Source: CAKZNE01 sp002695025 | GTDB taxonomy: Bacteria > Bacteroidota > Bacteroidia > Flavobacteriales > Schleiferiaceae | Length of the DNA stretch: 64,000 nucleotides | NCBI GenBank assembly: GCA_913043285.1 | Contig: CAJWML010000021.1 | Coordinates: 1 to 64,000 of the forward strand | Direction of reading: 5' to 3' | In this document: positions 44,862 through 53,619 of the stretch, in pieces | How the letters are laid out: every line of letters starts with the position of its first letter | Position numbering within the stretch: the stretch's first letter is position 1 | The notes under the pieces: generated by a model | What the model was told of the DNA's origin: nothing | Databases searched by the model: none | The model's input: only the letters and a program-made list of their open reading frames with translations | Position numbers and translations under genes: made by a program

Positions 44862-44869
44862 CAAAGGTA
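44862..44869 (-). promoter_or_regulatory. -7 element for the Crp-type regulator
   Basis: TACCTTTG on the minus strand fits TAnnTTTG and is separated from the ATG at 44857 by 4 nt (TGGT), pointing to a leaderless mRNA. Confidence 0.5.
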
Positions 44870-44892
44870 GCACGCCCCACTAAAGTTGCATT

Positions 44893-44920
44893 AAAAAAAG
44901 CCCCGGCAAAAGCCAGGGCC
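44893..44920 (-). terminator. Terminator of the propeller lipoprotein gene
   Basis: On the minus strand GCCCTGGC and GCCGGGGC pair (one G-U) around TTTT, followed by a run of seven T. It ends the transcript of the gene at 44931. Confidence 0.8.
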
Positions 44921-44930
44921 ACAAGTCAGG

Positions 44931-46322
44931 TTAGTTGGTGGTGACGTTTCGCGTAAGGTATACCTCGTATACGGTATTGGAAGGCACGGTCGGATTATTG
45001 TTGGGATCCCATGAGGGTCCTTTGGAAAGGATACCTCCGTAAATATGTCCGATCAATACCTCCTGATTTTGAGGAAGTGCCTGGTAATTGAGCACATCAT
45101 AATCCGCATTATACATATTGCTCCAGGCCGGAATAAATTCTGATTCGGCACCAATGAAGTCTGCCAGGCTGTTGGTATTGTATATATCCGTTGTAGTACC
45201 GGAAACATTATCACGGGCTAGGGTGAGGATCAGCTTGGTAAAAGCATCTCCCGCCCCTATGGCAGTATCACCGATACCTCCAAAGGAGGTGGTGTACATT
45301 ACATTATTGGTAGAATCGTACAGGGTGACATAAGCCGATGAGTAAATATTGGAGCGCTGGGTATAGGATGGATCCAGGGCATAGGATGGAGTGGTACCGT
45401 TGGTAAGGTAAATTGGATTGCGGAATGGTTGATTGGCTTTGGTAGTATCGTGTAATACCGGAGAGGTAAACACACCTCCGTAAATAGTGAGTCCTACAGT
45501 GCTCTTATCACTGCCAATAGAAGGAACCACTAGCAAATCACGTCTGCGGAACTGGGTCACCGAATCCGGCAGGTTATCCGAAATATACTGAAAGGATGAA
45601 GGATTGATATCTATACTGTTGGGCGACTCTGTAACGGTGAACACATGCACGGTATCCAGGTAAATCTGGGTATGATTACCTCCATAAGGACCTTCAAAAT
45701 TATGCCCCACTACGAGGTAGAACTTATTATCCAGACGGAAGAGTTCACCACCGGTAGCTCTTTCAAAATCATCAGAATCATACACTACTGACATGGCCAG
45801 GGCGGTATCATTATGATCAATAATAGCTTGTACCATATCCGGGACATTAACCCTTGAAAAAGTAGGAAAGGTTTGCCAGGTGGCATTGGGAGTACCGGCA
45901 TGGAGTTCACCGTAACCACCGCACAAATACAGGTAATCACCCTGCTGGAAATGCTGCATATTGGATGAGGTATACTGTTCGCGCAGTGCAACGGGTAGAC
46001 TCATTACGGACATACTATCCAGACTTTGTGTACTGGTATTGTAGAGGTAAATGAACTTATTAGCCTTTTTAAAAGGAAAATCCTGCTGATTACCAAAACC
46101 GTGAAAACCATTCGTACGGCCACCAATCAGCAACCAATACTCATTATAGCTGGCAAAAACAAACGACTGTAAGGCAGGAAGGCTGGTATGGGTAGTACTG
46201 GCCTGCACCCGGTAGGCAAGGCTCTCGGTAAATTGAGCCGGCTCTTCTTCAGAAGGACTGTTTTTACAGGAAGGGAAGGTGACGAGACCTAACAAAAGAA
46301 GGCCGGCTAATTGTAATTTCAT
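44931..46322 (-). CDS. Kelch/propeller-like lipoprotein
   Basis: 463 residues with signal and lipobox LGLVTFPSC, so it is lipid-anchored. The mature part has repeated propeller-type strands: EYWLLIGGRTNGFHG, GDYLYLCGGYGELHAG, KFYLVVGHNFEGPYGG, GLTIYGGVFTS, and NVMYTTSFGGIGD. The GG after hydrophobic strands is kelch-like, with about six blades. No catalytic residues are evident; a binding role on the cell surface is plausible. It is monocistronic and ends at a clear terminator. Confidence 0.72.
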   Translation of the reverse strand: MKLQLAGLLLLGLVTFPSCKNSPSEEEPAQFTESLAYRVQASTTHTSLPALQSFVFASYNEYWLLIGGRTNGFHGFGNQQDFPFKKANKFIYLYNTSTQSLDSMSVMSLPVALREQYTSSNMQHFQQGDYLYLCGGYGELHAGTPNATWQTFPTFSRVNVPDMVQAIIDHNDTALAMSVVYDSDDFERATGGELFRLDNKFYLVVGHNFEGPYGGNHTQIYLDTVHVFTVTESPNSIDINPSSFQYISDNLPDSVTQFRRRDLLVVPSIGSDKSTVGLTIYGGVFTSPVLHDTTKANQPFRNPIYLTNGTTPSYALDPSYTQRSNIYSSAYVTLYDSTNNVMYTTSFGGIGDTAIGAGDAFTKLILTLARDNVSGTTTDIYNTNSLADFIGAESEFIPAWSNMYNADYDVLNYQALPQNQEVLIGHIYGGILSKGPSWDPNNNPTVPSNTVYEVYLTRNVTTN

Positions 46323-46496
46323 GACAAGGTTTGGATTGATTTGACACCCAAAATTGAAAACCTCTCGCCTGCCAGCCTAAAAATTAAAGCCAACGGATAC
46401 AAAATTTTAGTGAATGACGTAACCAATTGGATAAAACCAACTAAATGTTTAAAGTGGGAACGAGATACCAGTTTGCGGAAACCTGCAGATTTAGAC

Positions 46497-46976
46497 TTAA
46501 ACCGCAGACCAGCGTATCTTAACGAACGAAAGTTGTTCGGTTTCCAGCCGAACTTCGGGAATCACGTCAAAACCATTGTTGAGATAGAAGGACAGCGGAG
46601 AACGATATTCCTGTCCGTTGGATTTTACAAAACCGGCTTTATCCACTACCCAACCGTTGAGTACTCTTTCACTTTTCCTGGCGTGGTCCAGCAATTGTTT
46701 GCCTAAGCCTTTCCTTTGGAAATCAGAGCGTACCAAAAGAGCAAACCAACGTTCACCTTCACGGGTAAATACCGGTAGCCAACCAGCTACACCCTTATCG
46801 GAATATACAAGGTAGTGGGTTATATCACTTAAACCGGCCAGATACTTTTCCAAACCCTCTATCTCCGTAAAACGTACGGAATGGGGGTATTCAGAGTTCC
46901 AGATGGCTCGAATGTCTAGTTTATCCTGCAGATTGAGGAAGCTCTTCTTTACCAGCTGGGTACTCAACGCAGTCAC
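46497..46976 (-). CDS. GNAT-family N-acetyltransferase
   Basis: 159 residues. Acetyl-CoA binding motif A is read as ALLVRSDFQRKGLGKQLLDH, with the R/Q-x-x-G-x-G pattern, followed by a C-terminal motif with LSFYLNNGFDVIPEVRLE. The substrate cannot be predicted. It overlaps the upstream membrane-protein gene by 4 nt (46973-46976). The 174 nt after its end, up to the propeller gene start, hold no evident gene. Confidence 0.87.
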   Translation of the reverse strand: MTALSTQLVKKSFLNLQDKLDIRAIWNSEYPHSVRFTEIEGLEKYLAGLSDITHYLVYSDKGVAGWLPVFTREGERWFALLVRSDFQRKGLGKQLLDHARKSERVLNGWVVDKAGFVKSNGQEYRSPLSFYLNNGFDVIPEVRLETEQLSFVKIRWSAV

Positions 46977-47602
46977 CTGCTATGTGTTTTTTTCTTTTTA
47001 TACTGTTTTCCGGTACGGAGATCCACGTAGAACATCCCATTCTGCAAGTGTCTTTCTTTGATAAAAGTCATTCTAACATTTTGACTTACAAGTGGCATGA
47101 GCAGATCAGTAATCAAAAGAGTATCGTCTTGCTCCCAGGCCTGCCCTACGTAATGACTCAATAGTTTTCCACGCTCCCCATACCTGTCAAATTTTACAAC
47201 ACCATTTTCTATGATGAGCTCATTGTATTGATATAAACCACTCCACCGGTAAAGATCTTTGCGCTGGTGAAAATCCGAAACGTAATAAGCGTCTATAACG
47301 TGCTTTTGCGGGTTACTAAGCTGGTACTTTATTTTCATTTTTGACCCGATAGACCTCCACCCTTTTCTTCGGTTAAGCTGCATACGAAAGGAGTAGAGGG
47401 AATCTCCCACCCGGTAGGCATACGTTACTTTTTCAGCATACCCCCTCGCAAAACCCGGTACCAGTTTGTGTTTGGTTACCACCGCTTGGGTATAGCCGGT
47501 CTCGCTCCAAAAAATGGTGGGTGTTTCAAAATTATTCCATGCCATATAAGCTATAATGATCATGAATATAATCCCAAATGTCCAGGGGTTGTAATTGTGC
47601 AC
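46973..47602 (-). CDS. Single-pass membrane protein of unknown function
   Basis: I do not recognise a family with confidence. 209 residues from a GTG: one N-terminal helix (WTFGIIFMIIIAYMAW), then a soluble beta-rich domain with VTYAYRVGDSLYSFRMQLN and IGSKMKIKYQLSNPQKHVID. This segment recalls DUF3592-like domains, where a short TM protein has a Y-x-x-G-x-x-Y strand pattern. The rest is basic and ends KKKKTHSR. It is coupled to the GNAT gene by a 4-nt overlap. Confidence 0.6.
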   Translation of the reverse strand: MHNYNPWTFGIIFMIIIAYMAWNNFETPTIFWSETGYTQAVVTKHKLVPGFARGYAEKVTYAYRVGDSLYSFRMQLNRRKGWRSIGSKMKIKYQLSNPQKHVIDAYYVSDFHQRKDLYRWSGLYQYNELIIENGVVKFDRYGERGKLLSHYVGQAWEQDDTLLITDLLMPLVSQNVRMTFIKERHLQNGMFYVDLRTGKQYKKKKTHSR

Positions 47603-47657
47603 GTAAACAAATAAATAAGCCTACGCCTAAAATACAGAAAGTCGATTATTATTGCGC

Positions 47658-47945
47658 CTACATCAAACCCACCAGGATGGTTACCACCAGGCTCACACCC
47701 AAAGCTGAACCTCCCAGCACGCTCAGCACCATCTTAGCACGGCCCTGGTAATAGCGTTGTATGAGGTAATAGACCAACCGCTGCCCCAAATAAATAAGCC
47801 CGGCATAGATCATGAAAATCAACCAGTTTCCCCCATCCCTCATCCAGCGAAAGTCATAATAGCCTTCGTCAATGAAAAAGAGGAACATGGTAACCAGGAT
47901 GGAACTGAAAGCCAGAAGCAGGTAATTTTGATGGTGGCGTGACAT
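47658..47945 (-). CDS. Small membrane protein of unknown function
   Basis: 95 residues with three hydrophobic segments: YLLLAFSSILVTMFLFFI, WLIFMIYAGLIYLGQRLVYY, and MVLSVLGGSALGVSLVVTIL. No recognised family. It precedes the DUF3592-like gene by 55 nt and follows the MtfA-like gene by 43 nt on the same strand. Confidence 0.55.
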   Translation of the reverse strand: MSRHHQNYLLLAFSSILVTMFLFFIDEGYYDFRWMRDGGNWLIFMIYAGLIYLGQRLVYYLIQRYYQGRAKMVLSVLGGSALGVSLVVTILVGLM

Positions 47946-47988
47946 AGCAGATAGTTTTAGATGCTAAAGATAACGCCAGGAAAATCAT

Positions 47989-48900
47989 TTAATTATCTGA
48001 TTCACTTACCCCTGGGCCTTTTTCTTTTTGAGGCTCAGCCGGATTTTGCTTGAAAATAATGGTCATGGCCTTGTACAGTTGGGGGTGTTTCTTTTTGAAA
48101 AGCCGGGGCCGCTTGAAGAAATACTCACTGGCCACGGAATAAAATTCTGCCTGGTTGGTAGCACCATAAGGCCTGATATCCGAATCATCTTCCGCAATCT
48201 TATGGATCTCCTCCTTCATCATCTTCAGCCACGGAATGGCCTGCGGATGGCGTATCAACACATCCGGCACTCCGTCTGTGGCGCCATCCATTTTATCGAT
48301 GAGGTGTACAAACTCGTGGATGCCCACATTCTCCTTACTGGTCTTATTGGAAAACCCAAGGTGCAAAGAAGGCTTGGAAAGTGTCATGGTTCCATTCATA
48401 AAACCCCAGCCCACCATGCCGGAAATGTTACGATCCTTGCCGTTGGTTTCAAAATCAGGGTTAAAAGTATCAGGATAGAGCAGCACCTCGTTGAGGTTGG
48501 AATAGTCCCACTCCTCAAAGCCAAACACCGGGATAATGGCACTGGCGGCCACCAGCACCCGGTCTTCTTCGGTAACATCCGTACTAACCCCGGTGATCTT
48601 GCAACCGGAAAGGAAACGCATGACCCGGTATTCAAAATTCCTACGGTCCTTTCCACGCAGGCGTTTGTAAAAGTCTACCTTATCCGCGAGGATAGCCTTC
48701 TTTTTAGCATCAATTGGGATCTTTTCCCCGTGATAATGTGGATACATGTGGGTACGCAGGTACCAGGCGGTACTACCCAGGATAATGAGTAAAACAAGGA
48801 TGCTGGCCATAAATGAAAAAGGTTCCAGAGCATAAAGCCAGGAACCTTTTAATTGTTCAAAACAAGTTATGAGTTTGGCCTGGGCTTTATTGAATCGCAT
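47989..48900 (-). CDS. MtfA-like zinc metallopeptidase with N-terminal membrane helix
   Basis: 303 residues. One helix (about 28-48, SFMASILVLLIILGSTAWYL) precedes an MtfA/M90-type domain. The zinc site is H195-E-F-V-H199 in NVGIHEFVHLIDKMDG, with a downstream Glu in AEFYSVASEYFFKRP. E. coli MtfA is a soluble aminopeptidase that controls Mlc; the membrane anchor here is different. No Mlc-like regulator is in the window, so the substrate is unknown. The first helix may be a signal anchor that places the peptidase at the membrane. Confidence 0.85.
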   Translation of the reverse strand: MRFNKAQAKLITCFEQLKGSWLYALEPFSFMASILVLLIILGSTAWYLRTHMYPHYHGEKIPIDAKKKAILADKVDFYKRLRGKDRRNFEYRVMRFLSGCKITGVSTDVTEEDRVLVAASAIIPVFGFEEWDYSNLNEVLLYPDTFNPDFETNGKDRNISGMVGWGFMNGTMTLSKPSLHLGFSNKTSKENVGIHEFVHLIDKMDGATDGVPDVLIRHPQAIPWLKMMKEEIHKIAEDDSDIRPYGATNQAEFYSVASEYFFKRPRLFKKKHPQLYKAMTIIFKQNPAEPQKEKGPGVSESDN

Positions 48901-49087
48901 CTCAAGACCGGAATTGTTTCGTAATGCTACACACAGGCTAAACCTAGCCGCAAGAGCTTACGACCCTATACTGAAAGTTGGATGATTACTCCCTCAGCGT
49001 CAGATTATTGAAATGATTCATCACTCCGATGAAATTCCGAAGCAGGCCACACATCTAAACAGCTAATGGAGTTATTAGCTGGCTGTA

Positions 49088-50002
49088 CTACATTACATAT
49101 TCCTTACCCTGGTTGATAATAGGTTCAGGCAGGTTTTCTTCCCCATAGGTTTCAAGCATATCTATTTCAATAGTTCTGCTTATTTGATCAAGGGCAATTC
49201 CAGAGTCAATTTCATCAAATGGGTTCAATAATGTACCTCCTATTTTATGAGTGGTTAAAAATATATAGCCCACTAACGTTCCAACTACAATAGCCCATTT
49301 GTCAACATGATCTGCAGCTACCATAGTAATGCTGATAATGAAGATCCAAATAAAAATCCGTGTATAAAATGCGTAGGTTAAAGGAAATACCGTGTTGAAA
49401 ATACGTTCCGACCGCCCCATTTCATCGCAAAATTTCACGTTAAGCCCATTGAGTTCCAAAAAGCGGAATCCGTCAATAATTTGGTATTCCAACATCTTAT
49501 TCAAATCCATTGCCTGGAGATCCAGGATAGCATTGGCTTTATTTTTTCTACTCTTGATTTTTTCCAATTCTTCTGCTTCCAAATAATTTTGATATTCATC
49601 AGCTCCTGATTTTCGAAGCTTCTGCTTAAGAGCATATATGAAAGCAATATGACGATGGATCAGGTTGTGTCTTAAATTTTCATATTTACCAGTATCACGA
49701 TTGGAGGGGAGTTTAGTATAAAACATAACCTGACGGGCCCAACTGCGACTATCGTTAACTAATGAGCCCCATATCTTGCGAGCCTCCCACCATCTATCAT
49801 AGGCTTGGTTGTTACTAAAACCAATAAAAAATGATAACGCAGTTCCCAGGATAGTAGGCACAAGAGCTGGAAGTTGAAACTGGCTTTTTATAATATAAAC
49901 GTATAAGTAATAGGTAAGCAGGCAGGTTAAGAAGTCAAATACTAAATGCTGCCAGGTACCACTCAGAATCCTTTTAATGCTTATTTTTTTTGATACTAGC
50001 AT
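49088..50002 (-). CDS. Bestrophin-family anion channel
   Basis: 304 residues of the bacterial bestrophin/UPF0187 family (Cl-/HCO3- or related ion channels). The signature NNQAYDRWWEARKIWGSLVN is present, as are an N-terminal helix pair (DFLTCLLTYYLYVYI and VPTILGTALSFFIGF) and C-terminal helices (FIWIFIISITMVAADHV). The final stretch (NPFDEIDSGIALDQISRTIE) matches the family. Codons look AT-richer than in the genes upstream. A short inverted repeat (AGCTAAT...ATTAGCT, 49061-49080) lies after its stop but has a poor T-tract. Confidence 0.9.
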   Translation of the reverse strand: MLVSKKISIKRILSGTWQHLVFDFLTCLLTYYLYVYIIKSQFQLPALVPTILGTALSFFIGFSNNQAYDRWWEARKIWGSLVNDSRSWARQVMFYTKLPSNRDTGKYENLRHNLIHRHIAFIYALKQKLRKSGADEYQNYLEAEELEKIKSRKNKANAILDLQAMDLNKMLEYQIIDGFRFLELNGLNVKFCDEMGRSERIFNTVFPLTYAFYTRIFIWIFIISITMVAADHVDKWAIVVGTLVGYIFLTTHKIGGTLLNPFDEIDSGIALDQISRTIEIDMLETYGEENLPEPIINQGKEYVM

Positions 50003-50059
50003 GGGTTGCAGTTATAAGATTTGGCTTAGTTAACCTGGTAAGAGTCCCGAAAAAATAAA

Positions 50060-50124
50060 GGAGAGGCCGGTTGCTTTAACCCTTCCTCTAGACGTTGTTT
50101 CTGTCTCAGAGCGTCTACCTCTCC
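50060..50124. other. Nested inverted repeats in the NYN-bestrophin spacer
   Basis: GGAGAGG (50060-50066) pairs with CCTCTCC (50118-50124), and inside it AGACG (50090-50094) pairs with CGTCT (50112-50116). It could be a structured 5' leader of the bestrophin gene, an RNA, or a weak terminator of the NYN gene. Nothing here is proven. Confidence 0.35.
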
Positions 50125-50181
50125 GAGTGAAGTATTGAAAAACCCAGCATTGCCAGCTAAACCTTCAAATTATACTTTGGG

Positions 50182-50940
50182 TCATGATTTTTTAGACAGA
50201 GTGCCCGGCATGTCTTTATTCTTGACAAAAATCAATTTGTGTCTGCTTTTAGGAGCTTCCCTTTGTTCAACTTCAAATTTCCCGATCGACTGAATTAAAG
50301 GGGTTAATTTTTCAAACCCATAATTTCTTGAGTCAAAATTAGGCTGCTTCTTTTGGATAAGACCACCAACATCTCCTAGAAATGCCCATCCATCTTCATC
50401 AGATAAATCGCGTATAGAAGATGATATTAAAGAAATCTCTCGACTACTAATTTTCTCAATACTTGATTTATCCTTCTCCCTCTTTTCTATTTTATCTTCA
50501 GTTTGACCTCTGAGTATTTCAATGTATATGAATTTATCACAAGCAACTATAAACGGGTTGGGAGTCTTTTTTTCCCCAATTCCTATAACAAGCATTCCGG
50601 CCTCTCTGAGTCTCGTTGCCAGTCTTGTAAAGTCACTATCACTGGAAACCAGGCAAAAACCGCTCACTTTACTGTTATAAAGAATATCCATAGCGTCAAT
50701 GATCATTGCGGAATCGGTAGCATTTTTGCCTGTGGTGTAACCGTATTGTTGAATTGGTGTGATGGCATTCTCCAAAAGCAGGTTTTTCCACTTCTGCAAA
50801 CCTGGTCTTGTCCAGTCACCGTAAATTCTCTTTATGGTGGGGTTACCATATTTGGCTATTTCAGCCATCATCTCTTTCACATTAGCAGATGGTATGTTAT
50901 CACCATCTATCAGAACGGCCATGTTTGAGTGTTGGCTCAT
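50182..50940 (-). CDS. NYN-domain (LabA-like) nuclease-fold protein with OST-HTH/LOTUS-like C-terminus
   Basis: 252 residues. The N-terminal NYN/PIN-like domain has the acidic residues expected for metal-dependent RNA cleavage: AVLIDGDNIPSANV (D12, D14), TDSAMIIDAMDILY, and CLVSSDSDFTRLATRLREAG. After a Lys/Glu-rich linker, residues about 165-240 resemble an OST-HTH/LOTUS RNA-binding domain (WAFLGDVGGLIQKKQPNFDS, then NYGFEKLTPLIQSIGKFE). RNA cleavage or RNA binding is inferred; neither has been shown for this protein. It is AT-richer than the surroundings, like the bestrophin gene. Confidence 0.87.
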   Translation of the reverse strand: MSQHSNMAVLIDGDNIPSANVKEMMAEIAKYGNPTIKRIYGDWTRPGLQKWKNLLLENAITPIQQYGYTTGKNATDSAMIIDAMDILYNSKVSGFCLVSSDSDFTRLATRLREAGMLVIGIGEKKTPNPFIVACDKFIYIEILRGQTEDKIEKREKDKSSIEKISSREISLISSSIRDLSDEDGWAFLGDVGGLIQKKQPNFDSRNYGFEKLTPLIQSIGKFEVEQREAPKSRHKLIFVKNKDMPGTLSKKS

Positions 50941-51106
50941 TTATTTGCTTTAATTATAGTTAAGACCAAAGGGGCAGGTCAAGGCAAGCGTGGGAATCCG
51001 GGAAATGGCTAAGTTACGACTTTTGGGCCAGCGGCAATTTTACTTCGGTGCTCGCTCAGATAATTGCTGACCTGAAATAAGATAATCATTCTGGCACATT
51101 AATAAA

Positions 51107-51136
51107 ACATAACCCCGCCCATGGCCGGGGTTATGT
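51107..51136 (-). terminator. Terminator of the heme-type receptor gene
   Basis: ACATAACCCCG and CGGGGTTATGT pair around an 8-nt loop. On the minus strand TTTTATTAATG follows. It lies 19 nt after the TonB receptor stop at 51155. Confidence 0.85.
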
Positions 51137-51154
51137 AAGCTTTACCGAAGCCCT

Positions 51155-53563
51155 TTAGAAAGAAGCTCGTACAGCTCCTATAAAATTGATCCCGGGCGCT
51201 ACGATCCCCGAAGAATAAGGGCGGTAACGCTGGTCCGTTATGTTCTCCACTCCCAGGCTGGCCTGCAGGTATTCCGTAAACTGGTAGCTGGCCTTGAAAT
51301 TGAGGGTATACCAGGCCGGAGAGTAGGTGTCACCATTCTCATCCATAGCGTACATCCAGTCTTTATCCTGTTCAGAAGGAGACAGGCGGGCATGACTGAT
51401 CTCACCGTTGTATACGGCATAAAGATCAGCCTTGAACTTCTTAACCGTATAGGTAAGATGTGCTATCCCAAACCAGGGCGCAGCATGACGTAAGGGCGCG
51501 GTGTTGCCATTGTCCAGTTCCTCTTCACCAAACTGGTAGTTGTAACGCGCACTCAAACCCAGGTTATAAGGAAGTTTTACATCCACCCCGGCCTGCACCC
51601 CATACACGTAGGCACTGGCGGCATTTTGTATAGCCTGTATACGGCTGGTCTCTCCACGGTAATCAATACTATCCATTCCGTTTAGTGTAAAATCCCTACG
51701 TACCATGGCATCATCCAGGAAGGTATAATAAGCCGAAGCATCCAGCTTTACCGTTTTGCTGATCACCTTGGCTACACCCAATTCAAAGTTATAGGCCTGT
51801 TCGGGTTTCAAATCCGGGTTCGGTACCACCACCTGTTTATCACCGGAATCGAACACCTTACCGATATCATCGATATTGGGGGCCCGGAACCCAGTGGACA
51901 CGTTGAACTTGATCATCCAGCTCTCCGTAGGCCGATAGCTGAAACCAGTGGCAGCGGTAACCGCCCCTGTAGTCAGATTAGCCTCGGTAAAAGGAAACGG
52001 GTAAAAGCTGGTATCAAATTGTGAAGCCAGACTTACCAGGTTCAGTCGCAAGCCGGTATTCCAGGTCATTTTTTCCGTAAGATCGGCCCTGAGATTCATA
52101 TAGGCTGCATACGAATTCCAGGTAGAACCGTCCGGGTAACGGGTACCGATGGGAGCTGTAGCCCCGGTCTCGATATCCTCTTCAAAGGCGGTTGAGTTTA
52201 CCTGATTCAGCACCGCTTCAAAACCGTAGTATACGCCCAGGTTATCTGCAAAACTCTTGTCAAAATCCAGGTTTAGGGTATAGGCATTTACCTTTTCCGT
52301 GGAATTACTGCGCACGGGGTCCTGGAAATTGCGGTCGTGACGACTCTCCTCAAAGAACTGGTAAGCCACGATGAGGCGTGCATTGTCATACATCGGATTG
52401 GAAGCATGGTGTTCCACCGCCACGCGGTTCATCCACCATACCTGCGGACCATAATACCATTCGGCAGACCGCAGATTACCCCCACGATACCGGATCAGCC
52501 GGTCATAACGCGGCACATCTGAAGTAGCAGAATAGTGCACATCTACATGGAAATTCCAGAATTCATTGGGTTGGTAGGTGACTTTTTGCATCAGGTTCAG
52601 CTGGTTGTACCCACTGGACACCTGTACCAACGGATCAGGATTGGGCACTTCTACATCCACGCCATTCTGGCGCTCCACATACACCGGGCGCTGGTATTCA
52701 TCCGGCCCGTTGTTGGATCCCATCCTCTGATCGTCAAAGTCTGTAAAGGTGGCGCTAGTAAGAAAAGCCCACTTCTTAGTCCCGAAGTTAAAGTCCACGT
52801 GCCCGGTCTTCTCCATGTTGGCTGTACTATAACGCAACAGGGCATTACCTTTAAACAACAGGCTGTCATTGGGAGAAAGTGAGGGTTGCAGGGTGTGGAA
52901 ATCCATAACCCCGCCAATGGCATCACTACCGTAAATAAGCGAACCGGGACCAAAAACAATCTCGGCATTATTCATGGCATTCGGATCCAGTGAGATCACA
53001 TTCTGGAGGTTACCACTACGGAAGATGGCGTTGTTCATACGCACACCATCTACCACCAGCAGCACGCGGTTAGTGGAAAATCCCCGGATCATGGGGCTAC
53101 CTCCGCCCAGTTGGCTTTTCTGGATATATACCTCTCCACTCACCCCCAGCATATCGGCAGCGGTTTGCGGGTTCTGGAAAGCTATTTCCCGCGCTTTAAT
53201 GGTGCTGATCTTGTTGGGCACCTTGCTCTTGCTTTGTTCCCAGCGGTTAGCGGAAACCACAATCTCGTCCAGATCCAGTTGATCAGGTTCTAAAAACACC
53301 TGGCCTTCATTGGCCTTAAGCTCCTCAAAAGTGAGATTACGGCTTACATAGCCGTAATACCGCACCTCCACGGAGGAGCTACTGGCAAAGCCCTTCACGT
53401 TGGTTTCGCCCAGGGCATTGGTGTAACGGATAATACCATTTTTTTCATCGGCAAGCCTTACCCCCTCTATGGGCTGCAGCGTTACCTGGTCTTTCACGGT
53501 GATGGTTTGCGCATTTAGCACACCACATATCACCATGAAAAAACCTATCATAAGATTTTTCAT
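51155..53563 (-). CDS. TonB-dependent receptor, heme/hemoglobin-receptor type
   Basis: 802 residues: signal peptide ending VLNAQ, a carboxypeptidase-like module (about 20-100), the plug with PMIRGFSTNRVLLVVDGVRM and VFGPGSLIYGSDAIGGVMDF, and a 22-strand barrel ending GAVRASF (terminal Phe). The barrel has the FRAP motif (STGFRAPNIDDIGKVF) and NPDLKPEQAYNFELG, the FRAP/NPxL pair known from heme and hemoglobin receptors. Substrate is inferred from those motifs only. It lies downstream of a small membrane protein gene whose upstream region carries a -7 box (54189-54196). Confidence 0.88.
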   Translation of the reverse strand: MKNLMIGFFMVICGVLNAQTITVKDQVTLQPIEGVRLADEKNGIIRYTNALGETNVKGFASSSSVEVRYYGYVSRNLTFEELKANEGQVFLEPDQLDLDEIVVSANRWEQSKSKVPNKISTIKAREIAFQNPQTAADMLGVSGEVYIQKSQLGGGSPMIRGFSTNRVLLVVDGVRMNNAIFRSGNLQNVISLDPNAMNNAEIVFGPGSLIYGSDAIGGVMDFHTLQPSLSPNDSLLFKGNALLRYSTANMEKTGHVDFNFGTKKWAFLTSATFTDFDDQRMGSNNGPDEYQRPVYVERQNGVDVEVPNPDPLVQVSSGYNQLNLMQKVTYQPNEFWNFHVDVHYSATSDVPRYDRLIRYRGGNLRSAEWYYGPQVWWMNRVAVEHHASNPMYDNARLIVAYQFFEESRHDRNFQDPVRSNSTEKVNAYTLNLDFDKSFADNLGVYYGFEAVLNQVNSTAFEEDIETGATAPIGTRYPDGSTWNSYAAYMNLRADLTEKMTWNTGLRLNLVSLASQFDTSFYPFPFTEANLTTGAVTAATGFSYRPTESWMIKFNVSTGFRAPNIDDIGKVFDSGDKQVVVPNPDLKPEQAYNFELGVAKVISKTVKLDASAYYTFLDDAMVRRDFTLNGMDSIDYRGETSRIQAIQNAASAYVYGVQAGVDVKLPYNLGLSARYNYQFGEEELDNGNTAPLRHAAPWFGIAHLTYTVKKFKADLYAVYNGEISHARLSPSEQDKDWMYAMDENGDTYSPAWYTLNFKASYQFTEYLQASLGVENITDQRYRPYSSGIVAPGINFIGAVRASF

Positions 53564-53619
53564 GAATACGATTTAAGTTTGTTTTACATAAGTCCTGCCG
53601 GTAGACAGGATCTGAAGAT

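Noticed and set aside
46341..46706. A 121-codon plus-strand frame near the GNAT gene
   Set aside because: More than half of it lies antisense to the acetyltransferase. The rest covers the AT-rich spacer and has no signal or motif.
48028..48792. A 254-codon plus-strand frame opposite the MtfA-like gene
   Set aside because: Antisense shadow of a convincing HEFVH metallopeptidase. No recognisable motifs in the product.
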